Source: Schoenoplectus triqueter (Eukaryota > Streptophyta > Magnoliopsida > Poales > Cyperaceae). Taken from it: a DNA stretch of 32,678 nucleotides. The translations under genes and the position numbers were made by a program. Below, one piece after another: positions 20,110 through 31,260 of this stretch. Every line of letters begins with the position of its first letter. Within the stretch, counting starts at the first letter, position 1. The notes beneath the pieces are model-generated. The model saw only the letters and a list, made by a program, of their open reading frames with translations. It had not been told where the DNA came from and did not search any database. Where the stretch lies: assembly GCA_964058805.1 (NCBI GenBank), contig CAXKVV010000787.1, forward strand, positions 1 to 32,678. Reading direction: 5' to 3'.

Positions 20110-22690
20110 CTAATGAGGTGGCGGGGGTGGTGGTTGTGCAGAATACCCCTGCATTGGTGGTGGAGGTGGCGGCCGCGCTGGGAAACCGCCCATCGGGCCA
20201 CCACCCATTGGAGGTGGTGGCAGCATGTGCCGTGGGGGCCCATTTGCAAATGATGGAGGGGGCGCCGGAGGCTGTGCGCCCGGTGGAGGAGGCATTCTAG
20301 GTGGCAGGCCCTGAGGCGGAGGTGGTGGTGGTGGAGTTGCCAGGCCGTTTGATGGTGGTGGCGGCGGTGGGGGTTTGTTGGGTTCCTGCAGCTTCACCTT
20401 GAAATATAACTGCAACTGTTTAATTAATACAGAACAAAAATATTGTTAGATACACAATAGTCAAATGCTCAGCTTGAATATGTAAGAAATTAAAACAGTA
20501 GAAATTGAAATATGAGCAGACCGTAAACATCTTGGAGTCGGGATCCCAGTGTGTGAAAAACTTGTTTGCTGCTTTATCAATTTCGGAGCTGGGAATCTGT
20601 CAATGGTTAAAGAACTAGATAGAATTAGCAGAGAAACTCAAGCTCAGTAATCCAAAGATGCAGTGAAATTACAAAAACTGGATGAGTCCAGTGAAAATGG
20701 GAACTGAAATCTTTCTTCCCTCATGATCTGAAATCTAGGGTAAAATTCCCAAGTAAGTTCTTCCATGTCAGCAGATGAAATCAATCATTGATTGTTGGTG
20801 TCAGATATAAATACATCACATGCACTGAGAACCAAGCATTTAAGTTTAGTTTCGGTATAGACTGTTGCTTGACGCATCGAGGGAGAATGCACATTTAAGT
20901 GACAGTAAGAAAAGAAAAAATATGTAAAACTAGTACAGCATATTTAATGGATCAACTAACCTTGAAGCCAACGGTCTCATAGGGTTCAGCAGCAAATAGG
21001 AGGTACTGGTACCTCTTGTCGCAAGCTTGGACCCTCTGTATTCACACAGAAAGGATTAGCCTCAATTGGTGTGCTAGTGGCAAAAGAATACAGTATAAAT
21101 TAATGTTTACTAAAATAAAATTTCACCTGCTCAAAGGAAGACATGAATCGATGCCGTGGCTTGGCGTTATCTTCTATTTCTGGGTACTCAATCTGGAAAA
21201 AAAAAAGGACCAGATATTTGCAAATTACTATTTGAAGTTTGTCAAGCAACATGAACTAGCAAAGCTTACCAAAATATTTAATCAGACAATAGTGGTTGAC
21301 TACATACCAACAATACAAAACTCCAGCCTACACCTAATTGTATGACATTGCATCCATATATTGAAAAAATAGTATTCTTGTTCCATGTTATTTTCCTCAA
21401 TTGATTCAAGTTTATTGTGTTCTTGTTATGAGATTTTATTTCCTCACTGATAGCATTGCTGAATCAATTCTTTTGCAACTAGCACTCAACATTTTACTGT
21501 ATTTAAAAAGATATTTAAGATTCTGGTAATTGTAATCTTCAAGTAATTTGCAAATAAGACTCAACTGCTAAACAAACATTAAATCGACAAAGAAATGTAA
21601 AAACTATTTGTATTCCTTTGATTCCTGCAAAACAGAAGAGTGACCCTCACTCAGCAACCGAACGTTCCAAACCACCATATAGTCATGAACGCAACATAAA
21701 AATAATCACTTTTAATTTACCTTGCCATACTTTATAGCCAAAATTTGGCTTATTTTATAGAAGCCAATATGTCACGGTATAATGTGATACACCTATACAA
21801 CCTCACAATTAAAAAGTACTCTACTATTTCTATCTACTGCAAGGAGTTCAAGAGCCAATTGCCAACAGATTAAACACTAGGTACCATTGGGTTACATATG
21901 TAAGTATCTGATAGCACTTGCAACATAGATTTTCATAACATAGTGGGTTGCTCATTAATGGTACATGATGAAGATCTGTACCTGGAAAAGAAGAGAACGC
22001 TGCTTGGTCTCTGGATCATACTGCTTTGTCACCCTGTATCCAGGTCTTCCTATCTTAACTGCAAAAGCAAAACAGAAACACACACATACAAAAATAAATA
22101 AAGATCAGAGAAAGCATAAGAAAATTGATGAGCAATAAAGGGATTCTCAAGTAAAAACTCGGAAACACATGAGAAACAACCTCAAAAGCATAAGAAAACA
22201 CATAGAGATATATAAGTAGAAAAAAGATGCAGATAGAGACCAGATTTCTTGAGGGTGACTTTGCGCTTGTGAGGCTGGGGCTGGGCAGGGGCATCCTTGG
22301 CCTCACGGGCAGCCCGCTTTGCAAGGTTGGTCTGGTGCCGCTTTCCCTGCGTGTGGGCCAGGTAATTCCCCTCATTATTGTGTAGTGTCAAGCACAACTT
22401 GCACTCATAGCTACAAGTTATATAGAACAGTTGTCAGAATGAATGCTGAGAGTACTATGTCCAGTGTCCATGTAAGGAGATGTGCAAGAAATAGGGTTTA
22501 GGGCTGAGAGAGAGGGAGAAAGAGAGAAGAAGTTAGACCTGCCGAGGTGGTTGCGCATGAAGTAGGGGTCCTTGGCGAGGTCGATGGTCTCGAGGGCGAG
22601 GCGGCGGAGCCTCTCCCGGCGGTCGATGGCCTCGTTCTGGGCCGACGCCGCGCCGCCGCTGCCGGGCTTCGATCCCCACTCCCTGTCCAT
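20110..22690 (-). CDS. SF3A2: Splicing factor 3A subunit 2 (SF3a66/Prp11 family)
   Basis: A subunit of the SF3a complex of the U2 snRNP, needed for branch-site recognition and A-complex assembly in the nucleus. Seven exons on the minus strand: 22690-22539, 22410-22241, 22058-21982, 21192-21127, 21035-20961, 20596-20522 and 20415-20110. All have GT-AG borders and join in frame to 306 residues. The start MDREWGSKPG is the invariant family start. A matrin/U1-type C2H2 zinc finger uses Cys54, Cys57, His70 and His76. The conserved KIGRPGYRVTKQ block (about 109-120) and the long helical/PRP11 core (KQRSLLFQIEYPEIE.., WDPDSK) follow. From about residue 215 the tail is a run of PPPPP, GG and MPPPP segments ending at His306, as in other plant copies, which are near 280 residues; this tail accounts for the extra length. 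No defect is seen. Confidence 0.97.
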
Positions 22691-22740
22691 GCTGATCGCT
22701 GATTGCTCTCTTTTCTCTCTCTCTGGTCCTCCTACATTAT

Positions 22741-22752
22741 TTATAATAAGGC
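22741..22752 (-). promoter_or_regulatory. Possible TATA box of SF3A2
   Basis: On the minus strand the stretch reads CCTTATTATAAATAAT, about 55 bases before the ATG at 22690. A TGGGCC (site II) word on the same strand lies at 22837-22832. The placement is plausible but the leader would be short. Confidence 0.4.
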
Positions 22753-22767
22753 TAACTAACAAAGAGA

Positions 22768-22812
22768 GCCCAGCCCAGCCCAGCCCAGTCCAGCCCAGCC
22801 CAGCCCAACCCA
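22768..22812. repeat. (CCCAG)n tandem repeat in the SF3A2 promoter
   Basis: Eight to nine units of five bases with a few changes, directly upstream of the putative TATA box of the minus-strand SF3A2 gene. Confidence 0.9.
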
Positions 22813-22882
22813 GTGCGCTTTCACTGAGCGCCACGGCAGTGCGGCCCAGTCCGTCTACTCTTTGACCCTTTAATTTCACTCG

Positions 22883-22921
22883 AGAATCAAGAATGAAGAA
22901 TCAAGAATCAAGAATCAAGAG
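22883..22921. repeat. (GAATCAA)n tandem repeat
   Basis: Four to five seven-base units with one variant, in the spacer upstream of SF3A2. Confidence 0.85.
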
Positions 22922-23109
22922 AGACCAGTGTTTATTATATTACATTACATTTAATTTTGCTTCATAAACGGATGATATCCCTCTGTCGCCTTCTCACCAA
23001 TACACACTCACTCCATTCATTGTATCCATGTACAGTCTCTCTCTCACTTTTGCATGCTTAAGTGTCCTGCCATCATCAGATTCTGTGCAGTTGCAATTCA
23101 GAATTATCT

Positions 23110-24132
23110 GATACTTCTGTGTCTTGCAGATGCCCCAACGGTATGGAAAAGCTTCTCTCATTGTTTTCTGACACTAGAGAAAAACTTGCTATCATAAGTA
23201 TCAATTGTATTATGAATTAATATGCCGACATTATTTTGTAGGCACTAATCTTTATCAATTGCCAGAATTTGAATATAGAGAAGTTAAGTATAATAATTAG
23301 CCCTGCTACACATATTACATTTGACTGATTCCAAAATGTGACTGCTTCTAATCTGACCATTTCTTCTCCCTCATGGGCCCCCAACACGGATGGTGTTCAT
23401 GTCACTGGCACGGCAGCTATTAAGCTCTGTGGCTTTTCCATCAAAAGCGGTACCATCAAATTGTTTCAATCATTTTTTTTTGTTATGGATCTAAATTTTA
23501 GTTTATCTTGTTCTTCACAATTTCCATTTCAGCCACACAAATTATGTATGCCCCTTTTTGTTTGCCCAGAGCCAACTTTCAAATGTTTATGTAAATTTTT
23601 TGCTGGTTTTTGTGATTGATTTCTCCTTTAGTTTTATTGAAGGTGATGACTGCATAGCCGTGTTGGATGGTGATCACAATGTGAGAATTAGCACGGCAGT
23701 CTGTGGGCCTGGCAATGGAATCAGGTTTATTAATTAATATGCATGGAATTAGCCAAGCAGTAATCTTTTGTAGTTACCGGTTGATTACATGATGTATGCT
23801 AGTTGGTGTTCTTACATTGTAACTTCAAATGCTATATTGGGAGTTTAGGAGGGGAGGGGGTTCGACTGGTCGTGTCTCAAATGTGATTGTTCACAAGATA
23901 TATTTTAATCGTACTAAAAATGGAGTTAGGGTGAAGACTTGGCAGGTAATTTATATGCAAGTAAACATTAAGTATTTGTCCGTGTCAGCTTTCACATTTT
24001 TTTTTAAATAGTTTGTGCTTATTGTAGGGAGGCAACGGATATGCAAAGAACAAATTTGCAATGTGTGATGTGAGCAATCCTATAATCATTGATCAATTCA
24101 ACTGCACCTCCCTTGCCTCTTGTGCACAACAG
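23110..24132 (+). pseudogene. Polygalacturonase (GH28) pseudogene
   Basis: Pieces of a pectin-hydrolysing glycoside hydrolase family 28 gene, in order. A weak APTVWKSFSHC (about 23131) precedes NVTASNLTISSPSWAPNTDG (about 23335-23394), which carries the catalytic NTD. Exon 23632-23724 follows with GDDC and CGPGNGIR. Then come IGSLG and, after a one-base frame change, GGSTGRVSNV with RVK (to 23945), and exon 24028-24132 with VSNPIIIDQ. Stops lie upstream of NVTASN, and the frame breaks near 23850. The family's active-site GHG reads GNG here and RIK reads RVK. The N-terminal secretion signal and the C-terminal quarter are absent. Introns keep recognisable GT and AG borders, so this decayed from an intron-containing gene rather than a retrocopy. 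Confidence 0.88.
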
Positions 24133-24549
24133 GTACAGTGAAGATAATGATGCATCATGATTAATGATTGTGCAAAAATTTCCATTTATGTTGCATTTCC
24201 AAAATTCTAAGTGAAGCCAAAGTTAATCTGGTACTTTGGATATTGTGCAGCTAATTAATCAATAAACATTTGTTTTGCTTCTGAAAATATAATACTGAGA
24301 TCCTTTTAGACAACACAAATGAATTACCACTCAACCAAGTAAGAACACTAGAACTGCTCATGAAGATATAATAATAGCTACAAGGGGTTTCCTGATTGGA
24401 AGAAAATAGCTCAGTAAATTGTTCATCTATATGAGACACATGAGTACTACATTTTAATTATATACAAGCATGATTATTTTTAAAAATTCAGCATCCCAGA
24501 ATCTAGTCATAAATTAATCTTTAAGATATCATATCCTAATTAGTAAATG
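24133..24549. other. Short spacer between the pseudogene and RbcX
   Basis: AT-rich. The right part is probably the 3'UTR of the minus-strand RbcX gene. Confidence 0.45.
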
Positions 24550-26065
24550 TCACCCAATTTTCTCTGTAGTTGTGTCGTCGGTCGGCCAAATGACAGTTTC
24601 CATCAGACGTTCGCGCATGAGCTGCAAATTCTCTTCTGATATTTTCTCGTACATCTTTGCATGGTCACATTTCTGAAATGGAAAAAAAAATTAAGCACTC
24701 AAATATATTCAGCAGCATCATTAAAAGTTAAAAATTGAAACGAAATGGTAAAATACCTTGATCCATTGACCATATAGGTGAAGGCGTGTTACCATAACTC
24801 TCTCAGCAAGGTCCTGCCTTTCCTGTTTTTTGTCCATATTCAAGTAAAGAAATTAATTTGAAGATGTAATAATAATATAATATAACAGATGGATGAGTGG
24901 TGAAAAGTAAGAAAATGGAAGGACCACCTTTGCAAGAGCACGGAGAAAGACTTTACCATCACTTGCCTGATTAGTGCCAACAAAGCTGAAGTCAAAGAAC
25001 ATATATACTGTTATTTACATGCACTTCATTTTCTTCCCAAATTTAATTTTCCAAAGAGAGAACTACAAGGTAATATGTTAAAATTGCAAAGTAATCATTG
25101 ATTGATTGATGAATTAGCTTACTGGTAGAGCCAAGTGTAAGCAGGCGGGTTCATTTCGTACAATTGATGAAGAACTGTTCGTACTGCTTTGTAGGTGAAG
25201 TAGTGTACCAGTTGCTGCAATTGTCAACATATATCTTAATTAATTCTTATCACATCATAGATTGAAAGGTTCAGTAATTTTCTTATTTGTACCAGCTTAT
25301 CACAAAATGCTTCATCTGATTAAGAACAACGAACCATGCTACATACCTATTTGTACCAACATATCACAACTATAGTATATATATGAGTTATTATGTTAAG
25401 TGATTTGTAAAATACAAAATATCTTTTGTACTTTATGTCATATCTCTTATTTCCGAATTTAAAACATCAATTGAATGTTTTAAAATGATCTTCATATTAA
25501 AATATACTTCGATATCAAATTTTACATTTTTTTAAAAACTTTTTCTATTTTTTTGAAAAATAGAAAATTGCTATTATTGAAAACTATTAGCTCAATGCAT
25601 TTTTCATCCCTAAAAAATAGATTTTTTTTCCAAAACATGTAAAATTTTATATTTAAACATATTTGAATATAGCAATCATGTTGAACGATTGGATTGAATG
25701 TTTGAATTAAAAAATGAGTGTATGAAGCGAAATACAAAAAGTATTTTGTACTTTGCAACTCATCATAATACAACTCTATATGGTACCGGTATTGGTACCA
25801 ACACAATAAGTAATCTATATATTACCTGATCTACATCTTCAAATGCATCTTCATATTGTCCAGCCAATTCATCCACCACTACAAGGCTCGAACTCTTTCT
25901 CCCCCTTTGCCTCCTTAGACAACTCAATGAAAGATGAAGATCTTGCCATGTGCCGAAAGACGAGCTACCTCCGATGAATGACCGTCTTGCCAGAGCACGC
26001 CTCTTGTTCAGAACTGCACGGTTGAGTGTCATGGATCCGATCACCACCGACCGAGCAGACGCCAT
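24550..26065 (-). CDS. RBCX: RbcX Rubisco assembly chaperone, chloroplast
   Basis: RbcX binds the C-terminal tail of newly folded Rubisco large subunits and promotes their assembly to the L8 core in the stroma. Five exons on the minus strand (26065-25826, 25214-25123, 24985-24928, 24822-24757, 24672-24550) with GT-AG borders and consistent phases give 192 residues. Residues 1-60 are Ser/Arg-rich, nearly free of acidic residues, and fit a chloroplast transit peptide. From 61 on the helical RbcX fold is recognisable: QLVHYFTYKAVRTVL, YEMNPPAYTWLY, FLRALAKERQDLAERVMVTR, LHLYGQWIKKCDHAKMY, and the conserved eukaryotic tail METVIWPTDDTTTEKIG. One codon is split over intron 2 and gives His111. The first in-frame ATG on this strand is 26065; the open frame reaches back only to a GTG. 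Type I and type II plant RbcX are not separated here. Confidence 0.94.
25215..25825 (-). other. Intron 1 of RbcX, holding AT-rich repeat-like DNA
   Basis: At 611 bases it is the longest intron of this gene. It contains an AT-rich stretch (25370-25760) whose words, including TTTGTACTTTATGTCATATCTC and an inverted AAGTATTTTGTACTTTGCAAC, appear at both ends. This suggests an inserted, decayed hairpin element. Confidence 0.5.
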
Positions 26066-26533
26066 TGATCGAAATCCTCTCCCTATCACTATCTCTATCT
26101 CTATCTTTCTTTATAGAGAGGAAGAGAGGAGGGAGAAGGCAATGGAAGCAGAAGGAGATGTTGTGGCTTCAGTCATTAGAACTCTTGCTGGGTCTAATTC
26201 TAAGGTGCTGTGGCTCTGGCAGTTGACAAGTGGAGTTCTTGTGTGGCACTGCAGATGCTGGCGTGAAAGTGCTAGTTAATGAAGAACATGAGACCACACA
26301 AGGGCCACATATTGTTGTCTACGAGTAGAAGTGTTCTTCTTTCTTTCTTTTTTTTTCCAATTTTGTGGGCAAAAATTGGGTTTAATTGGTTCAGAGAAAA
26401 GTGAAAAATCTGGAACCAGGAACTGGCAGGACAAATTTTGTGGTCCCAAATTAACAAATTATCATGCGAATGCGATGATGCATCGGCAGCCTCTCTTTTT
26501 TTTTTAGTTTTAAGCCCAGTCCTAAGTCCTAAC

Positions 26534-26662
26534 TGGGCCTGGCCGAGTAGTTTATTCTTTTTTATTTATTATATCATATTATTCTTTGAAGGCCCAAGGC
26601 CCAAGGCCTATATGATTATCATATATTCTTTACTTAACAGCCGAGTCTGTGCCCAAGGCCCA
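26534..26662. promoter_or_regulatory. Cluster of TGGGCC/GGCCCA (site II) motifs upstream of RbcX
   Basis: TGGGCC lies at 26534-26539 and GGCCCA at 26591-26596, 26598-26603 and 26657-26662, about 470-600 bases upstream of the RbcX ATG. Such site II elements are bound by TCP factors and are enriched in promoters of growth-related and organelle genes. The distance from the gene is on the long side. Confidence 0.45.
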
Positions 26663-26719
26663 CCTGCATTTGGCACACACAGAAGCCTTCACAACCAATC
26701 GGAGTCATTTATTAAGAGT

Positions 26720-29200
26720 TAGAAAATAAAATATGGAGATCTGGTGACAGCCTGTCGGCCTTTCATGTAAAAAAATAGTAGTCTTATTTTTTTAATTTGT
26801 GTTCAACCGACGATTGTGGTGCCTCTTGCGGCCTCGATCCAAAATATATACCTTTTTTTAGTATAGCGTGCTTGACCTCACTTCCATTTTTTCTTTTTCT
26901 TTTTTTGTATTAGTTTCCTGTGGCCCCTGCTCTATAGTAATCACTGAAACAAACAATATAAGGAAATTTTTGTTGACAACAAATGTTAATATAATTATTA
27001 GGATGTAATTTGTAACACCAAAAATCACAATATTATAAACGATGGTTGTGTTCTAATTTACTAACATAATGTCTATTTTTCAAACTTTGTTGCGTAAGCT
27101 TTTTAAACTCTTTTCTTGGTTTTAGAATTCATTTTAGAATAAAAATTAAAGACCTCGAGTTCGAAATCTAGATTGGAATACTTTATGAACATTTAAAATT
27201 TAATAATTAAAATTTTTATTTTTATCTCGAAAAAGATAAAAGTTTAAATACAATATTTGTTCTTGTTTTTAACATAAAATGTTATACTATCTACTATTTA
27301 TTTATTATTTCTTACAATCATGTTTCCTTATTCCTTGTTTGTCCAATCAAATATGTATAATTCATTAAGGTACATAAGACATGCATAAACCATGGTTCAT
27401 TTCAAATTAAGAGTCACCATAATGACAAGTAGATAAATAATCAGTAAAATGATATTTTCAATGAATAAACATTCAAATTTAAAGAATTGATGGGAAATTT
27501 TCTAATTAGCAAAGTTTTTATGGCACACGTCAAAGACTCGATAGAAATTTATTAACTCGCAACAAAAAATCAGCATAGCGATCCAAGAGTGATGCTGTGC
27601 CTGTGATCCCCCACTCCATTCGCCTCTTAGCAACCATACAAATATTTTAATGAAAGAAAAAAAAAAAAAGGTCCCATGCCACATGTCATTGTGTTATTAT
27701 AATATTCGGACTTTAGATATACGTGGTGCATGCAAACTTATGACAGAGCTAACCTTCTCTAATGTAAAATTATTGGGATGACTTTTTATAATTAGAATAA
27801 TATCTATTTGATTGCATATCATGTGATGCCCAACTTTAAATTCAGACCTTGAAAATTTTTATTACATCGTTGTACTTTAAATTCAAGTTCAGGCCACTTT
27901 TTTCGTGTACTCCTTGCATTTCTAAATTTTATCTTTTGTTAATTAATACTGGACAAAAAAAATATTAAATCTGTGTATCTCTCATTTATACATCTTTAAT
28001 GTCTTAATATCTAATATATAAAGTTTTAAAATCTGTTATGTGATATTTTAATATCTAATATTACAATTTAGTTTTTTAACTTCAAAGGATCGTGCAATTG
28101 TCGCCAATTTAAATTTTAATACCGAACACCATGATAGGTCAACTCTTAGATCTTAACTTAACATAATGTGTCTTAACTTATATATGTCTTAGCGTCCTTT
28201 ATTTGAAGTCATATTTTTTTTTTGTTTCTAATAATTAAACTTTTTTGAAGGGTCTAAACCTCAAATATTCTAAGTCTTATGACCTTTATCTCTAAGTTTT
28301 AATTATTATAAAAACTTGTTGTCTTTATTTATATATCACTTTTGTCTTTATCTCTAAGCGCATCTGTATCGGTGTCGATTGTCAAAATTAATTTTTCATG
28401 TCACGTCATCAAATTGACAATTCATTTTAAGAGTGTCATTCCTGAATAAAATAAAATTGTCAAAATGATATTTTCGTAACTAATTTTTTGCTCCTTCATT
28501 GACGTGGCTTGTCAAATGGACTGTCAAATTTAATTGGTTCAGAGAAATTATAATTGGTTTTAATTGGTTCAGAGAAATTATAATTAATTAAAATTATAAT
28601 AGAACAACAATAACTTTCTTTTCATTTTCATTATTTATTTAAATCTACAACGGTCTTTTTAAATAGTTTTGCTATTTATTTTTCATGGATTTCACAAGCT
28701 CGGGAAGAGATTATCAGCAACATTCGGCATAATCATCAGTCTCCCTGAAAAACTGATCGAGCTCCAGCAGCCTTCCTAAGACACATGTGACTGAATCTTC
28801 TAAATATTGACTGTGAAGAAAAATATATGTGTTTATTGAGAGTTTCAGATTTGAGATGTGGAGAAAATTAAAGTTTGAAATTTATATTATTCAACTTGAT
28901 CAGTTGGTAAAGATGAAATTAACGCTTCTCAATTTACTAGCTCTTAATGAAATTAAGGTGAGTTGTTGACCGACGGAGAGATATTTTTATCATTTTATAA
29001 TTTTAATTAATTATTAATTTATTTATTTTTGAGGATAATAGTAGGTTTGGGTAAATAACTAAAATTTTGATATTTTGAGGGAAAAATATCTAATTGTCAA
29101 ATTTGAAAAAATAAATATCCAAATTAAAATGTGTTGAGGAGTATATACCTAACTTTACCTTTAAATTAAGCGAAAAAAAGGAAAAAGTGTTAGATTTAGA
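26720..29200. other. AT-rich intergenic stretch
   Basis: No credible coding frame. A stretch around 28360-28560 with repeated GTCA/TGAC words (TGTCACGTCATC, TTGACGTGGC) may be a decayed DNA transposon remnant. The 19-base word TTTAATTGGTTCAGAGAAA occurs twice in tandem at 28530-28575, and again at 26380-26398. Confidence 0.4.
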
Positions 29201-29275
29201 GTGCTCATTACCTTCCCTTCCTAATCCTAAATTCCTAATCGCCTTCACGGACACTGACAGCTGGGGACGAGAGGT

Positions 29276-29294
29276 GCCACGTGGACACGCCGAC
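29276..29294. promoter_or_regulatory. Paired G-box/ABRE and DRE motifs
   Basis: GCCACGTGGAC (29276-29286) has an intact CACGTG core, followed three bases later by GCCGAC (29289-29294), a DRE/CRT core. ABRE next to DRE is the known coupled arrangement in drought- and ABA-responsive promoters. The nearest gene is the WRKY, about 2 kb downstream; no closer gene was found. Confidence 0.45.
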
Positions 29295-29458
29295 GCGCAT
29301 CTCCTGTGTTTTTATTAAAAAATAAAAATAATAAGACGACAACATTTTCTTTTCTTTTTGGCGATTCCCAAAATGGTAAAAATGTTGTGTATATTTATTT
29401 TATTTTATTTATGATATGATGTGCGTGGCGTGGGTTGCAGATGCAGCGCCGGAGCTCC

Positions 29459-29460
<2 letters not shown>

Positions 29461-29499
<39 letters not shown>
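29461..29499. repeat. (AAT)n microsatellite
   Basis: Thirteen uninterrupted trinucleotide units. Confidence 0.95.
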
Positions 29500-31160
29500 T
29501 TTGAGGGAAATGGAATCCTACACTAACACGGCTCTCCCCCACTTGTCTTGTACTTTGTTTACTAAAATATTATATTATATTATTTGTATTTTGGAGTTAT
29601 TTGGATTCAGTCAATTCCAATTCTTAATTCTGAATTGTCAATTATTTAACCATCATTATTTTGGCACCGGCCTGCTTGCCTAGTGCCTACCTACCCGCTA
29701 GTTACCACTTACCACTTACCACTGGGACGTCTTTCTTTTTTGTTTTGCCTTTTTGTGACAATAATAATTTAAAGCTAAATAGCCAACTTTGCTAAAATGT
29801 TGACTTCTGTGATTTCTGAATTCTGAGCGTAACCAACAACTATTAATTAAATAAAGGATAAACTTATAAGGCTTATAAGGCGTGTGTTACTAAATAAGTA
29901 AATATTGACTTTCTTGGGGGTGTTAATGTAAACGATCTCCGATGTTTTTTGATGGAATATCAAATGACATTCAAATTGCATGAAACTTGAAAAATAATTA
30001 ATTCATAAGTTCAAGAATATATTTATATTTTTTATTTTTAATATCTTTTGTGAATTTGTACGAAATTGATTGTCAAGATTATCAAAAATAAATGATTGTC
30101 AAAGAATGCTTCACAATATAATAAAAAAGTTATTTTTGTAGTGCCATTCTCATATACTAATGCAATCAGCTAGAACCCAATTTCAACCCATCTTTTCATA
30201 AAAAAAAAAAGAATATACCTCAATTTCATGTGATGTCATGAAGCTTTTAAAAATATTTAACGGCTCTTAATAGCTTGATTATTATTTAACGATTTAGCAT
30301 TAAAACATAATTACACGGCTGTTAAATCATAAAACAGACAATCATTTTATGCCTTCATTTTACATTTAAAAAGACTAGATCATGCTACCTCATACCAACA
30401 TACTTAATAATTAAAGTAAAGTAGTATTTATAATAATTAATACTTAAAAATTAAAAATCTTCAACTATTATATTCAAAAGATTACAAAGAAAATAATTAT
30501 AAACAATAATGAGAAAGGTTTAAAGTTCTTAATCATTAATTGGGCGAAAGACTTATCATAGAACTTTTAAACTATTCGAAATTCAGCAATATTTTAACGG
30601 AGACAAAAACCGATTATTTTGTCACAAATATTTAACGCCAGTGTCTCAAAACCGTTTAAACTATTTAAATGAAGTTTAAAGTCTGTTTTTTTAAAAGCTT
30701 GATATCATGTAATATAACTTGAAGTATGTGGTCGTGTTTTGGCATTGGATCAATCTTTTATAGTTTTATTCAATGCAGCAAGCAGTTCATGATAAATATA
30801 CTAATCTAATTCAGCTGATAACATTGATGACCAATAAATAAATAGTATTGAGGCCTGAGGGGCATGGGCCATGGGCCATGGGCTTGAATTGATAAAAGAA
30901 ATATTATATAGCGATGGTATTTTACTATGTATCCCGAAGTTCCTCATTATCTTTTGGTCCCCCTACACATACTAAATCTGGCGCAAATGATAATATTAGT
31001 TTTCCACTTCCACTCTTAATCTCTCTTATACAAATAACTTTCGTTATTTGATCATTTTCCATCTAAATCGGTAGGAAATTAAATACTGAATAACAGAATT
31101 TGGAAGGGTTGAAGCACAAATAGGCATTTTAATCAGTAAAAAAATGGCAATTCTTGCTTG
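29500..31160. other. Upstream region of the WRKY gene
   Basis: AT-rich with no coding frame. Two TGGGCC words (30865-30870, 30872-30877) lie about 390 bases upstream of the WRKY ATG, and a (TC)n tract at 31171-31200 sits in the probable leader. No clear TATA box was found. Confidence 0.5.
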
Positions 31161-31169
31161 ACATTATGA

Positions 31170-31170
<1 letters not shown>

Positions 31171-31200
<30 letters not shown>
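31171..31200. repeat. (TC)n microsatellite in the WRKY leader
   Basis: About thirteen TC units with one extra T near the left. Pyrimidine tracts like this are common in plant 5' leaders. Confidence 0.9.
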
Positions 31201-31260
31201 CATCGAAGTTCGTTTTCCCGTTTCGCCCCTGGAAGTTCCACCAATTCATCCTCGACTCCC

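Noticed and set aside
27125..27240. Possible second SINE, with a GAGTTCGAAATCT B-box-like word
   Set aside because: No convincing A box about 30-40 bases upstream and no clean A-tail; a single B-box word is too weak.
28686..28820. Possible start of a transposon-encoded protein (ATG, then Ser-rich codons)
   Set aside because: Stops after some 15 codons and no second domain; could be chance.
29450..29475. ATG with seven codons after a TTGCAG acceptor-like word near 29441
   Set aside because: The frame ends at once in the (AAT)n tract; no matching donor or further exon.
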